64,000 bases of DNA from Spironucleus salmonicida (GCA_000497125.2 CM035316.1:758001-822000), one strand, 5' to 3'. Shown: positions 30,236-42,367, counted from the stretch's first letter. Numbers and translations are program-made. The notes: a model not told the origin generated them from the sequence alone.

Positions 30236-30601
30236 CCCTTCCCGCCCCGCTCCAGCAATGATGTTTTGGTTTCTCTCACCTACGTTACTGGGGACACTTA
30301 CACCGAACTGATCTCAATTATGTATTTATGTATCTCACTCTTCGGGCTTGCCGTTGCGGCGTCCCGACTCCCGGTCCCGGGCTCTGCCGCAGTTCTATCC
30401 CGCACTCCTGCTGGCGCCGGCTTGAACACCGCGTGGGAGGCTCCCCTTTCTATTGAATTCAAATTCTATAGCTTGGGTTGCCTTCAAGGGCAGGCCCGGC
30501 CGGAACTAACGAGTTCGGGACCTCGTGCTACGCGTCACAAATACTCCAGCACAGTGCCATACAGCCAGTAGAATTGAATACCAGGAGCGCTGGGATACTT
30601 T
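30236..30601. repeat. right terminal inverted repeat of 1.75-kb GC-rich unit
   Basis: Reverse complement of 28850-29215. To the right, the sequence turns AT-rich and no longer matches the palindrome copy, so this end is the boundary of the duplicated segment. Confidence 0.9.
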
Positions 30602-31369
30602 ATAAGTTACTCATTTAGGCAAAAATATAATAATATTTCACTGAAACCACTTTTCTATAATATTTACAATATTGGAACCTTAAAGTATTAACGTACGCTG
30701 CTATGATAATAAGCTTATATTAAGTATCTAGTGATGTAGATAATGTAAATATTTGTTTTTAAGATATCAGATTTTAATTGTTATTTAAAAAGAAACCAGC
30801 AAGCAGTAATGGATAAGGCTTTTTGTTTGATAGCCATATAACTTCTTAAATTTATATACAATATTATTACTTATTGACGAATGATAAAACAAACATTGGG
30901 TGTATTATTATATGTAGTTTTATAGAAAGTAATGCTGTTAGGACTGAAAAAATCTGGTATAATGCACACTCTGAGGTTACCAAATGCCAAAAACACCGTG
31001 TGCTTAAGGTTCCATATTTAGAGTATAGTATTCATAGATTTAAACTTTACACTATATTTGGTTTAATTAGAAAATATTATATTTAAAATATAATATTGTT
31101 TATTTATAGATTAAATACAGTACTTATTTATTTCGTATAAGTAGATAAATAATTTAATAATTTATAATGGGAAATAATTTCATTGAGCTCATTTTGATAA
31201 GTGTATTATTATTTTCTATTTATCATAAAAACTGAACTAATATATTTAAACATTTAGTCTCTACACTTAATTGTATATAATTGTTCAAAAATATAAAGCA
31301 TTATCAAATAAGTATTTCATAACAGTAATATATACTCTGTTTAAATAAACAATAAACTTCACTTCCTTA
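30602..31369. other. AT-rich interval with a coding-like fragment
   Basis: Around 30780-31083 a plus-strand frame without ATG reads like protein (NAVRTEKIWYNAHSEVTKCQ, HRVLKVPYLEYSIHRFKLYT), possibly a decayed gene or transposon remnant. The rest is AT-rich and holds the promoter of the ABC transporter. Confidence 0.35.
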
Positions 31370-34300
31370 ATGAAACCTCTAACAAGTTATTTTATTTTTT
31401 AGGCTAGGAAGAACATTCTGCTCTCGCTTACACTAGCTTTTCTCCCCATTTTTGTCCCTTTTATTCTTTTTGGTATAGTATAGATCTTTTAATCAGAAGC
31501 TGTACTTCCAAATATCAAGCCTATGAAGCTTGACAAACTGCCGTAACCTGAATTACTTCTATCCCAGAATATGAATCTATACTATTTCTCGTATTCTCCA
31601 CGTACAGAAATAGCTGAAAAATTGATCTAAAATTTATTAGACACTAACGGACTACATGCTGCGAAAGCGAAGGCATTTGACTCGCTTTAATAAGCTTAGT
31701 CTACCTTTGCATCAAAGAATCTATAAGGTGGTTTTAAAAACGTTGATTTAGAATATGCTAGGAAAACTTATTGTCAGGACTAGCAAGCGTACTTGAACAC
31801 GTCTTAGTGCGATTCTTCATTTATCGATATGTATTACGACTCTCTGCCAAATATTTATAAATTCACGTCTTATAACGAAGACGAAGTATTTCTCCATATT
31901 GATGTTACTTAGGACAAGGAAGGTCTAGCAATTTCAATAGTAGTTAACACAACCCTGTTAGATGATGTTGTGAAAAATCATCCAGATTAGATTTCAAAAC
32001 ACCTTAAAAATACAGACAACCCATTCTGGACGTCATACGGTATTACCCTCTAAACTCAAATTGATAAGTTTATCGGAAAAACGCTAGCGAATACCACCCT
32101 TAGCTTTGAAATTTCTTACTTAGAACCAATTTAGGTAGGTGGTTAGTACATACCTGAAAGTATGTTTTTTGGAATGGCTGTATTGGTCGCATATAGCTTA
32201 CAAATTATATTATGTATGATTTTAGCAAACGTTAATAGGGATTAAAATCACGTTGTTTTGCGCCGGTTAGGGGTCTCTGTGGGAATTTTTTGGTGGAAGA
32301 ATTTAATTTACGTTTCTATGCAGATTGTACCGATCAATATTATTACCGTCATTGTATGGCACTACTGTGGGGTGATACCGTTTAGTAACATTGACTTAAA
32401 ATTTTGCTTAATTATAGGAATTACTATTAGCTTTTCAATAGTATCCTTCTCGATGTTAGTTAGTGCATTTTTAGGAAATAAGAAAAGCGCACCTACTCTC
32501 CTTGGTTGCATTATTTGCTTTGGATTTTTACTATTACCAATGACATTTTCGGTATTTCTAGATACCATATTCGATGCTAGTCTACTTTCGTAGTTAGGTG
32601 TTTTTACTATAGTTTCACTTTCCCCTGTGTTTTCTATCTACAGCTTGGTAGATGGATTATTTTTCAGCTAAGAACGTACAGAAACCAATATTCTTGAGCA
32701 CAAATGGAAGGTAAGCTAAAATCTTATCAATTTCAGGTATATATTTACTGATCTTGATGGTTACGCATCTAAACTCCACAGATGCTCTGTCCATGATTCT
32801 CCCCATGGTGATATAATTATTAACTCTATCTGCTACTACTAGGTTCCAATATTTTGGAAATTAGTTTTAATTTCATTGGTACAAAGTTTTGTTTGCTTAT
32901 TTATCATTTCCAAGCTAGTTAGCTATATAAAGTCTGAAAAGGGTCATAGAGGTCTCCCGCCTTGGTATTTCTTGAATCCGTATTTTTATAAAAATATTAA
33001 TATAAAATAAGATGGGTTTTCTGTTAGAAATCTCTAAACCGGGTATTTTGGAAAGAAAAACATATTCATGGATCTAAATTTGGATCTCGCAGATGACTAA
33101 ACTTCAGCCTTGGTAGGTGAAGCAGGTCAAGGTAAGTCTACTATTTTAAGTATCTTGGCAGGTGAAAAGCGATTTTCAAAGGGTTCAGTAAAAGTTCTAG
33201 GGGTTAGTATGAATAGTGATATTAACGCGTATAAAATCAAACCATTTATTGGCTACTGTCCACAAGATTTTAGCAATGTATGGATGAACCTATCTGTGAT
33301 TGAGAACATTACGTTCAGTCTAGGGATTAGATGCTAAATGAGTCGCTGCTAAGTTCCAAATCCTGAAGAGTATATTTAGAAGCTAGTTGTTGACTGCGGA
33401 CTAGGAGACCATAAGGTTCAGAATAGAAAGGCCAAGTCTCTTTCTGGAGGCATGCTCCGCCGCCTTGCTTTCTGTAATGCAATTTCTGGTGCAAAGTTAC
33501 TGCTGTTGGATGAAATTACAGCTGGAGTTGATCCTGTCCTTAAGCGATCAATATGGAAAATAATATAATAAATTCAGGGTTCTGTGCTACTAACATCACA
33601 CGACATGTCAGAAGTTTAAGAAATGGCCCAAACAGTTAGTATAATTAACGGTGGGAAAGCATTGGTTAATAATGTGGAACAATTTAAGCTGAGATAGGTG
33701 AACTTTGCATATGAATTATCTCTGTATAAAAGTGCATAAATTGAAAATTAAGATGTTATAGACCTTCAAGAAGCTTTAAATATACCAATCAAGTTACTAT
33801 CTATTCACCAACATGTTTTGAGAGTTTCTTTAAATGGAAGCACCACATCTATATAACTGGTGTAAATTACTGATAAGGTCGACAGCTTCCTTAAGAGGAA
33901 CTAATTTGATGATTTTTAAGTCAGTAAAACTAGCATTTCATAATACTATGCAAATCTTATTCGCTAAAATTAGGTTCAGAATGAAAGTATATCGTAAAAG
34001 CCGATTAGAAACCCACGCAAAGGTAAAAATTTAGCGCTTTTAACAAAGTCTCTTAAGCATGACTTTAGATTATAAAAAGTTCCTGTTTTCTTTGTTCTAC
34101 TTTTCGCCTCCTTAACCCTTTCAATTCTAACTGCAACTTTCTACTATTTATTTAAGCAGGCTTTTGTAAAACTTCCAGATTTTAATATCATTTAAAGATA
34201 AGAAATTGCTAGCAGTTGTTTCGATACATGTTTAGGTCACGAAAATGATAGTACTGAATGGATGACAAATTGTTTAGTCAACCGTATTCCGAACTACTCC

Positions 34301-36913
34301 TTCCAAAAATATAAAAATGATACAACAAGCTGCCTGTACTATTTATCATGGCTAGGTTTAGATCAAAACTCTAATTTTAAAGAAACTTTTGGTGATAAAG
34401 TATAACATTTTGATTGTCCACAATATTCATTTTAAGTTATTAGTCAAAATTTACATGGCCCAATTCCAAAAATTGACGGATTTAAAAATTATAAATAACT
34501 ATACCTTGACCATAAATACCTTTATGATCCATTAACTCACGAATAAAATGATGGTATTTTACCTTATTTTAAATATTATCATAGTGAAATTATGTCATAA
34601 TAGTGTGGCGAGCTTGATTATTGCATAAAATACTGTTAGGATTTCAGATCTTAGTATAAGAAATGCAATGAAACCTTTGAATATGAAACATGTAAAGAAA
34701 GTTGTGCAAATACTTATAACTGTGTTAAGTAGAATATTAACGTTTTGAATTAGTAAGTTTATTAAGTAAAAACTGTAAAAGAAGGATTATTAAATTATAG
34801 AAACTTCTCCGTTTCGCATAGTTTGAATGTTGAAATAAACAAAACTTCCTACAATGAAAACTAGTTATTTTAAGAGTTTACAAAGAATATGCCATATGCT
34901 ATAATTAATTTGGTAAATGAAACAGATAATGCAATTGATGTTAATATTTCGATGCTGCTTCCCTTTACTGGTCATTCATAATAATATTATACTTTTAATG
35001 ACGCATCTGCAAACTATAACAATTATTATAAATATGACTGCGAAACTGGTATAACTCTATCACATAAGCTAAAAAGCTATTTTGAATAGCAAGGTGTAAA
35101 AGGTGCTAGAGATACATTTAAGCTCTATACTTCAGTTTCTTAAAACTAACCAGATCGCTCTCACGCCTAATTGATGAATATTGGCTCATAGCCTATTGTA
35201 TAATTTACGGCTGCCGTCCTTAGGAAGCATTTATTCAAAAATGCGACAGATTATTCGCCATGGAATTTTAACTATAAATACAATATTTCGGAGATGCCAG
35301 TTTTTGCTACTGTGTCGTAAGAAAATTCTAGCATGACGTTTTCAGATATGCTCACTTCGATGTCCTCGCTTGAATTGATTGTAAGCGGACTATTTCCATT
35401 AGCAATTACCGCTATTCAGGTCGGAAGAGAATACGAGCTAGACGCACAAGTACTTTTCTAGATTCACGGTATCTCACAGTCACGTTGGGCGATCATGACG
35501 CTGATTTACTTTGAAGGTGTGGCCCTGGCATTAACTGCAGGAAATCTACTCCTAGCCTATATAATTTGCCCGTTCATTATAGTTGACTAGTACCTGACCG
35601 TAGCTTTTCACATTCTGTAGTCGCTTACTAGTGTGGTGTCCGGACTCCTCATTGCCATCATAACCAAACGATTGAAGCCCTCTTCTATGATAGCCTTCCT
35701 TGTAATTATTCTATCTCTGGTATTCCAGTTCATGTTCCTTAACACCCGTAAATTTTCATTCGTAATATCTCTTTTTGTGCCTGCTTATGGTTTCGTATAT
35801 CAGCAGTCTTTGACAGTTTGGGGATAATAATACGATTAACTCATGTTTTTATCCTCATTCGTGCTATTCGGTCTTTAGATAGTCCTTATTTTCGTAATAG
35901 TTAACTGGAATCTTATGTTCGGCAAAACTAAGAAATAACAAAGACAGATAGGCGAGGAGACGTCAGCGCTCCTTCATTCGGATAATCTCCAAATTCGCTC
36001 ACTATCTCATTAGTACGAAAAGGGAGTATTTGCAGTCAAATCAGTAGATTTCGACGTGGTTAAAGGTGACGTTTTTGGTCTCTTAGGATCGAACGGGAGT
36101 GGAAAATCCACTCTTCTACACTGCCTCACTGGCATCGTGAGGGGATGCACGGGCAGCGCTCAGTTTGAGGGCTAATAAATTTTGGGCAAGCCTACTATTT
36201 CTGACATCTTAACGATCGTCCCTCAGCGTGACATTTTGTTCCAAAACCTAACAGTACTGGACCATGTCAAATTCTGCATTTCCACTGCGAAAAATCCTCA
36301 TTCCATCAACGAAATCATCAAAGAAATGCAGATTGACTCTATCATCTTCAGAAAGATCGTTTCCCTCTCTGTCGGAGAAAGAAGAAAGGTATCAATCGCA
36401 CTAGCCCTCTGCGCGAATTCGTAAATCATAGCGCTAGATGAGCCCTCGTGCGGCCTCGGGGCGATCACTAAGCTGATCATTTAGGAGTCCGTTGGCAATC
36501 TGCTCAGACAGCAGAAAACGATCATTTTGACCTCGCACGACATGGAAGAAGTGGAGAGCATAGTCAGCAACTGTATTGTCATGAAAGATGGCTCAATTAT
36601 GGCCTAGGGCAGCGTAAACGACCTCAGGAAAACCAGCAAACTTCAATTTGCACTCCTCCTTCAGATTAACGCTGAGGAGTGTAATCTGATTGATTCGATG
36701 TTTAAAGAGCAGAAGTTGTTATTCACTGTAAAGTTTAACCCAATATTGGAATTCTACAGTTTTGAATTCCTGAAGGGTAGCAAAATCCAGCACGTCCTGC
36801 TAGCTTTAATTAAAAGTGGGATGGACCAATTTCCATGGGTTATCGAAGGAATTTAGCTCGAAAGAGTGTTTTTGCAGGTTGTAGGGGAGCAGGACGAGAG
36901 CCTTCTAGAGTGA
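31370..36913 (+). CDS. ABC transporter, ABCA subfamily, full length
   Basis: 1847 aa in a single frame with roughly a hundred TAA/TAG codons as Gln. Order TMD1-NBD1-TMD2-NBD2 with a large loop after the first helix of each half, as in ABCA lipid transporters. NBD1: Walker A GEAGQGKST at about residue 582, signature LSGGMLRR at about 689, Walker B LLLDEITAGVDP at about 710. NBD2: Walker A GSNGSGKST at about 1573, signature-like LSVGERRKVS at about 1664 (second Gly missing from SGG), Walker B IIALDEPSCGLG at about 1687, switch His in TSHDM. The second extracellular loop is Cys-rich. The 3' end is less AT-rich than the 5' end. Confidence 0.93.
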
Positions 36914-37231
36914 AATCGCTTACTGCACTTTTCGGGTTCGGGGTGGAAAATTTAATTTTAGCAAAGTATTAAATAAGTAGTTGTGATTATAGTGAGTGCT
37001 GCTGAGGCGGTAGCGCGCTGGTTCGGGTAGGGAGCATTTGGTTGCTAATGCTAATTTACGTATATTCGATTAATTCGTGTAGCTATTATATAATAATAAT
37101 ATTTTTAATTATTTTTTACTTAAATTTTGCAGATTAAAACTTGTACGTTGGGTAGGAAGTGCGGTAAGCGCTGCTTTAGTTAAGCGGGCCTAGAATTATC
37201 TTGAATAGCAGAATTCGTCTCAAAAACCAAC
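36914..37231. other. intergenic, convergent genes
   Basis: 318 bp between the 3' ends of the ABCA gene and a minus-strand membrane protein gene. Contains TTTTGCAG-like A/T tract at about 37125 but no clear gene or tRNA. Confidence 0.4.
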
Positions 37232-38152
37232 TCACTGGCTTCTCATCACCGTCTAACCGCCAAAAACTGTATCCATAGTAGTATCTTTTACGGCCTAGGT
37301 TTAATTTTGAGCAAAGCGACTCTTCCGCTTCAAAAAGTAGCACACCGTGCCCACTGCAATCCCAATAACCAAAATACTGCCAACGGCGATGCCGGCAATT
37401 GCGCCGCCGGATATCCCTCCCTTGACGATATCGTCATCGTCACCCTAGCCCTAGGGAAGGCATAATTTTCCTACCTTGTCGAAACCGTCAGTGCAATTAG
37501 TACAAGACCCACTATCAATTGAGTAACCTTCCATGCATTCCTCGCAAGCAGATGGATCTGTATTGCTACCAGTAACTGGGGCACAAGTCTTGCAATTTAG
37601 TGCAATTAAACTACAATTACACTATGTGACTTGTCCAGTGATTCCACAATTAACACTGCTGCCATTAACGCATGTCTGGTTGAATCCCTGCGTGCACTTC
37701 TCGATGCAGGCCTGCGCGGTGCTCATCTCGGCGTAGACCTTGCACTCGGTGCACTTCGTGGCGCTGGAGCAGGCGGCGCAGGTCACGGGGCAGCGGACGC
37801 AGGTCGTGCCGGCGCAGTGGAGGCCCTTCGGACAGGGGTTCTCGGTGCTGCAGATAGAGGGAATCGGGATGCACTGGCCGTCCACCAGCTGGGTTGAGGC
37901 GTTGCACACGAAGCAGACGCCTATGGTCCGGCATGTCGTGCAGTTGGAGGGGCAGGCATGACAGATCCCCCCGACCAGGAGGAAGCCGTTCCGGCAGCTG
38001 ACGCAAAACTCTAGGTCCGTGCAGAACGTGCAATTCTTGGAGCAGGCTGTGCATACCTGGGGCGGTGCAGCGGGGCAGAACTCGGTTCGGTCGCAGTCGG
38101 TTCCGGAGGTGCAGGGCTTGGACATTTTTGAAGTGCGAGATATAATTTTCAT
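37232..38152 (-). CDS. cysteine-rich membrane protein (VSP/CRMP-like), left outer
   Basis: 306 aa starting MKIISRTSKMSKPC (an internal Met at 38125 is the start used by homologous copies). Many CxxC motifs (CTAC, CTFC, CVSC, CTTC, CFVC, CAAC, CTEC, CKTC, CEEC, CTNC), then an acidic spacer GQGDDDD, a Gly-rich membrane helix SGGAIAGIAVGSILVIGIAV and a basic cytosolic tail FLKRKSRFAQN. This is the architecture of diplomonad variant surface and cysteine-rich membrane proteins. No N-terminal signal peptide is visible. The 3' half is AT-richer and diverges from the right outer copy. Confidence 0.85.
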
Positions 38153-38332
38153 ACCTAATGATAGTAATTTGTGGTTTTAGTTTTTATAATCCGAAATGTG
38201 TTTCTCCGCCACCTATGATATCTAACTAGGTAAACGAGAAACGACGTAACTCTAAAAGTGTAAATGATAAAGTAATGCCTTGATATCCACCTTATAATAA
38301 GCCAAACCCACACTAAAAATAAATTCAACCTA

Positions 38333-39304
38333 TCAGCTATATACTGCTAAAAATACCGTTCTGGCGAGTTTATCCCCTCCAGATAAATCAACAACCCATT
38401 TGACGCTAACTTATATACATTAAAACTTACATATCATCCGCATCCGCAACCGCCCAGGCCGATGCCGCAAAGTCACCCTAGCCCAAGGGTGGCTAATAGC
38501 GGCATGCCCTCCCCAGGCTTCACAGGCCCACCCCAGCAGAGCGCCCTTACCGAGGTTACTTTGGACCGAATTCAGCATCCTGCACGTCCGCAGCAAGGAC
38601 CCGTGAGGCATTTTCGCGGCAAATTCCGGTCTGACGCCCGGGAATATGCGTGTTGGAGGCTCGAGCTGACGCACACTTGACGTCCGCAAATGGCCACGCG
38701 CGATGGCCCAAAAGCTGCATCTCTGCCAACTCCCATGGCCTTGCGCTCGCCGCCGCAGCTGGCGTCCCGGGCGTGCGCGGCCGACTGGCAGAATGGGAAT
38801 TTGGGCCTCAGTGGTGCGCGAAACAGGTGCTTTTCGTGGCCCGGAACGCACAACGTTGCGCGATTATGAGGTCACTGCAGGCGAGCGGGTGCGAAGCTGA
38901 ATGCTGGGGCCAGCTGCCTGTTTAACCACCCGAGCCAGCGCGGTTGCGCGTGCAGGCCCGGGCATCGGAATTGCCAGCGGCATACTTTAGGCTAGATGCC
39001 GTAAACTTGATGGGGCAGCCATTGAGCGCTTGCATGGCAGGGAGCTGCCGATAGTTTCGGCTGCGGTCCAGAAGTGTGTAGTGAGTACTAGCCCATTGGG
39101 AATGCGGAGTCCTCGTTCCGCTTGGGCCAAGCGGTGGGGAGAAGGCGGTTGGTGCAGCGCCAGTGAAATTGGAGCAGGGGTGGAATATAAGCAGGTCCCG
39201 CGGAACGGGCTCCTGGGGGAGAGCGCGGCTGCCGCTGCGTATGGCCAGATATCTCTATATGCCTGTTTAGCTCCAATGCCCGCTGGGCTATAAGCACACG
39301 CCAT
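38333..39304 (-). CDS. doubtful ORF, 323 aa, left copy
   Basis: Mirror of 52172-53143. Open because GC-rich DNA contains few TGA triplets; Arg/Ala/Pro-rich composition without recognisable features. Kept only as a low-confidence frame. Confidence 0.15.
38462..38680 (+). CDS. possible small gene, 72 aa, left copy
   Basis: MPQSHPSPRVANSGMPSPGF ... YACWRLELTHT-TGA, preceded by a TATATA at about 38411. Pro/Gln-rich, with a somewhat protein-like centre (ALTEVTLDRIQHPARPQQ). Antisense to the frame at 38333-39304. Mirror copy at 52796-53014. Confidence 0.3.
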   Translation: MPQSHPSPRVANSGMPSPGFTGPPQQSALTEVTLDRIQHPARPQQGPVRHFRGKFRSDAREYACWRLELTHT

Positions 39305-39307
39305 CGC

Positions 39308-39865
39308 TCACTTCCGCCGCTTCTGGCTCAGCTCGACCAGCTCCTCAAACTTCACGTCGCCGATCTGGAAGACCTCGTCGAAGTTCTCGTTGCTGACGAC
39401 GTTGGCGCCCTTGAGCTGGTTGTACCTCTAGATGAGCTCGTCGGTGCCGATGTCCATGAAGAACTGCTTCTGCACCAGGCTGAAGTCGAGCTTGAAGAAC
39501 TTCAGCGCGGAGAGCAGCAGCCGCTCGTCGATCTGGGCCGGCTGCTGGCGCATGCTGGGGATGCTCATCGGGACCTTCTGCAGCACGTCGGTCGTGATCT
39601 CGAAAAACTGGGGGCAGTCGGACGGCACAAAGGCGGTGCCGAAGTAGGACTTCTTGGCCTTCTTCTGCGCCACGAGCCTCTGGAACAGCGCCTGGAGCGT
39701 GGCCGGGGCGATGTTCAGCTGCTTGGCGAGGTGGGAGTAGTTGATCTTGGCCTGGGAGTTGAAGTACACGTTCTGGTAGATCTTGGTGAGGATCACGAGC
39801 AGCTCGTGGAACTGGAAGCTGCTGAACTAGATGGCGTTGCCGTCGGCGTCGCGGTAGATCTTCAT
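39308..39865 (-). CDS. winged-helix-like protein, 185 aa, left copy
   Basis: MKIYRDADGNAIQFSSFQFH to TGA with two TAG codons as Gln (AIQFSS and LIQRYN). Residues about 35-75, INYSHLAKQLNIAPATLQAL then FQRLVAQKKAK, look like a winged helix-turn-helix; the C-terminal half is a helical domain (LLSALKFFKLDFSLVQKQFF, then FDEVFQIGDVKFEELVEL). Could be a transcription, replication or proteasome/eIF3-type subunit; I cannot assign it. Divergent from the coiled-coil gene at 40031 with a 165-bp promoter holding TATA-like boxes for each. Confidence 0.6.
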
Positions 39866-40030
39866 TTCCTGAGGGCGAAGCGGGAATTGCGGAGGTGGAA
39901 GTATATAATATTCACTCGTGGGGCAGGGTGCTACGCCTCCGGATACCACCCCGCTCCGGCATCGTCCCAAGCCAGAAACCCAGCACAACATTTATATATC
40001 GCCAAATCCGCCCCGGCCCATTCTCCTTAG
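39866..40030. promoter_or_regulatory. bidirectional promoter, left copy
   Basis: Between divergent starts. AGTATATAATATTCACTC lies about 35 nt before the minus-strand ATG and ATTTATATATCGCC about 40 nt before the plus-strand ATG. Mirror at 51446-51610. Confidence 0.45.
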
Positions 40031-40615
40031 ATGACCATCGCCATGATGGAGAGCACGCAGAACCAGATGGTCCAGCTCCACAACCAGGTGGTGCTCACGC
40101 TGGCCACCCAGAAGGCCAAGGCCTACCACTTCGATATCAAGCTCAGCGTCCTCCGGCTGCAGCTCAGGTAGCAGCGCGAGGCCCGCACGGAGCCCCCAGG
40201 GCAGCAGCACTTCGGCTCCGCGCAGTTCTTCTCCCAACTCAACCTGAGCCTGCTGGCGCCGCAGACCACGAAGCTGTACTCCGTCAACGAGGTGCTCGAG
40301 TACGCCCCCAGAGTCCGCCAGAGGGCCAGCTTCCTGCAGGGGCTGGTCGACCAGAACAACGACATCGTACGCCAGATCCAGCGGGAGAAGGACCGGGGTG
40401 CGCAGCTCGCGGCGGACCTGGACCTGATCCAGGAGCGGTACCGCGACCAGCGCCAGAAGATCCAGTTCGACGGCCGGCGGAAGTTCCGCACCGAGCACGC
40501 CACCCAGCAGCAGATGCGGCTCTCCAGGGCCACGCAGGAGCTGGGGGACGTGCGGCAGCAGATAAACTGCCTCTTTCTGATGCTCAAGCGGGGCGACTTC
40601 ACCTTCGCTGAGTGA
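40031..40615 (+). CDS. coiled-coil protein, 194 aa, left copy
   Basis: MTIAMMESTQNQMVQLHNQV to TGA with one TAG as Gln (LQLRQQREAR). Two helical regions flank a globular SAQFFSQLNLSLLAPQTTKL; the second is a classic coiled coil (RQRASFLQGLVDQNNDIVRQ, RDQRQKIQFDGRRKFR). Right copy differs at NKDIARQ versus NNDIVRQ. Possibly cytoskeletal; family not recognised. Confidence 0.65.
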
Positions 40616-40749
40616 GCGCGCCGGTTTCGGAATGATCCGTCCCTGGGGGCGCAGGGGCGATATCCTGCCAGCATCGAAACGCGGAACTCAGTTTCGCAAA
40701 CCACAAATATATTCCGAGCGGGATAGCCTGGGTCTGTCCGCAGCTGAAA

Positions 40750-41607
40750 ATGGCAAAACCCTGCGCCTCCGGAGCCGACTGCGACCGCACCGAGTTCTGC
40801 CCCGCTGCACCGCCCCAGGTATGCACAGCCTGCTCCAAGAATTGCACGTTCTGCGCTGACCTAGATGCGTGCGTCAGCTGCCGGAACGGCTTCCTCCTGG
40901 TCGGGGGTACCTGCAAGGCCTGCCCCTCCAACTGCACGATCTGCAAGCGTCTCGACGTCTGCTTCGTGTGCAACGCCTCCACCGAGCTGGTGGACGGCCA
41001 GTGCATCCCGATTCCCTCTATCTGCAGCACCGAGAACCCCTGTCCGAAGGGCCGCTACTGCGCCGGCACGACCTGCTTACCCTGCCCCGTGACCTGCGCC
41101 GCCTGCTCCAGCGCCACGAAGTGCACCGAGTGCAAGGTCTACGCCGAGATGAGCACCGCGCAGGCCTGCATCGAGAACTGCAAGCAGGACTTCAACCAGA
41201 CCTGCGTGAACGGCACCAAGGTGCCCTGCGGTGGTACGGAGCAGATAACGCCCTGCAACTGCAGCATATTCGCCGAGAACTGCCGCACCTGCGCCCCTGT
41301 CAGCAGGAGCGGCGCGGAACCAAGCGAATGCGCCGACTGCATGGCGGGATACGCCATATTCAGGGGATCCTGCACTGTATGTACTGACGGTTTCGACAAG
41401 GTAGGAAAGCTATGCCTCCCCTAGGGCCAGGGTGGCGATGGCGATGACGGCGGTGATGACGATGCCGCTAAGGGAGGGCTATCAGGCGGCGCGATTGCAG
41501 GGATCGTCATCGGCGGCGTGCTGGCAGTCGGTGCGGTCGGGGGCCTCGGCTGGTTCCTGGTGTCCAGAAAGGGCAGGAAGGCGCCCGTGGGGAGGCCCAA
41601 GTGGTGA
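40750..41607 (+). CDS. cysteine-rich membrane protein (VSP/CRMP-like), left inner
   Basis: 285 aa. MAKPCASGADCDRTEFCPAA then serial CxxC motifs (CTAC, CTFC, CVSC, CKAC, CTIC, CFVC, CLPC, CAAC, CTEC, CRTC, CADC, CTVC), acidic spacer DGDDGGDDDAAKGG, membrane helix GAIAGIVIGGVLAVGAVGGL and basic tail SRKGRKAPVGRPKW-TGA. One TAG as Gln before the spacer. Likely a surface-coat or antigen-type protein. Starts directly with the Cys-rich domain, without a signal peptide. Differs from the right inner copy at Lys/Met (ICKRLDV) and Ile/Leu (QCIPIPS). Confidence 0.88.
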
Positions 41608-41655
41608 GGTGCGAGTGAGCGTATGTCCGCACTCGGTACAGCCAAGACACGCCGC

Positions 41656-41814
41656 TCACTCCAGGTCCTCCGTGTTGTCAAAGAGCTCGTCCATGATCTG
41701 CATCCGCGCGGCCACGGTCCGATCGAGGGCCTCAGCCCGCCCGTCCGCAGCGGGGGTCGGCCTGGGGAGGAGGGTCCGCACCAGGTCGTCCAGCTCCTTG
41801 AGCTGGGTGTTCAT
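41656..41814 (-). CDS. small acidic protein, 52 aa, left copy
   Basis: MNTQLKELDDLVRTLLPRPT ... RMQIMDELFDNTEDLE-TGA. Helical at both ends with a Pro/Ala linker. A TATA-like ATATAATAATG lies about 20 nt upstream. Divergent from the 41898 gene (84 bp). Mirror at 49662-49820. Function unknown. Confidence 0.6.
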   Translation of the reverse strand: MNTQLKELDDLVRTLLPRPTPAADGRAEALDRTVAARMQIMDELFDNTEDLE

Positions 41815-41897
41815 TCGTAGCGCACATTATTATATCCTAAGCAGTATTGTTGCGCCGAACAATTCCCATCCTGAATTGGGGACACGACCGGTCCAAA

Positions 41898-42053
41898 ATG
41901 ATTAGCCTGGGAAAGCCGGTCATCCGGCCGTGGGGCATCCGCTTCGACAGCGCGCTGGCGACTTGCCGTTCCACCGAGGCAAAGATAGTGCTGCTCAGGT
42001 CCCCGGGCCAGGGGCAGCCGGACTCGGACTCGGAGTATGACGTGACTATCTGA
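41898..42053 (+). CDS. small protein, SDxEYD C-terminal family, 51 aa, left copy
   Basis: MISLGKPVIRPWGIRFDSAL ... QPDSDSEYDVTI-TGA. GC-rich counterpart of the AT-rich 50-aa gene at 22624. Shared features are the length, the G(K/R).V(I/V).P motif and the C-terminal SD.EYD. Mirror at 49423-49578. Confidence 0.6.
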   Translation: MISLGKPVIRPWGIRFDSALATCRSTEAKIVLLRSPGQGQPDSDSEYDVTI

Positions 42054-42367
42054 GTGTTTGTATTGCCTTGCGGGCGCCTCGCTCGATTTTTGCACCAGGG
42101 TCGCATCTCAGTCCGCGCCACAGCCCTCGGAGCCGGTCGGCCGCTGCGGCATTGGGTGCTCGGCGGCCTAACACAAGATAGGTTTCCGCAGAATCTTGTG
42201 GTCGGGCCCTGGGATGCTATATACTCAGAGTAGTGGAAAAACTTTGGCCGTTCTAAATACAGACCACGGATATATTCCCGGAATACTGCCGTTCACTCGC
42301 GACGCAAAAACCGAAAACTCGACTTCAAGCCTGCTACTGTATACAAATGATCTCGGGGTCTCCAGAA

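Noticed and set aside
30320-30577. ORF with signal-peptide-like start (MYLCISLFGLAVAASRL) inside the terminal inverted repeat, also at 46330 and 44890
   Set aside because: Lies wholly in inverted-repeat DNA, ends at a TGA after 85 codons, and the remainder is Arg/Pro/Ala-rich without features; probably chance.
31370-36913. Separate half-transporters or several broken ABC pseudogenes
   Set aside because: With TAR=Gln the whole region is one 1847-codon frame with both nucleotide-binding domains in order.
36990-37060. tRNA-like GC patch (GGCGGTAGCGCGCTGGTTCG)
   Set aside because: No complete cloverleaf, T loop or terminator could be drawn.
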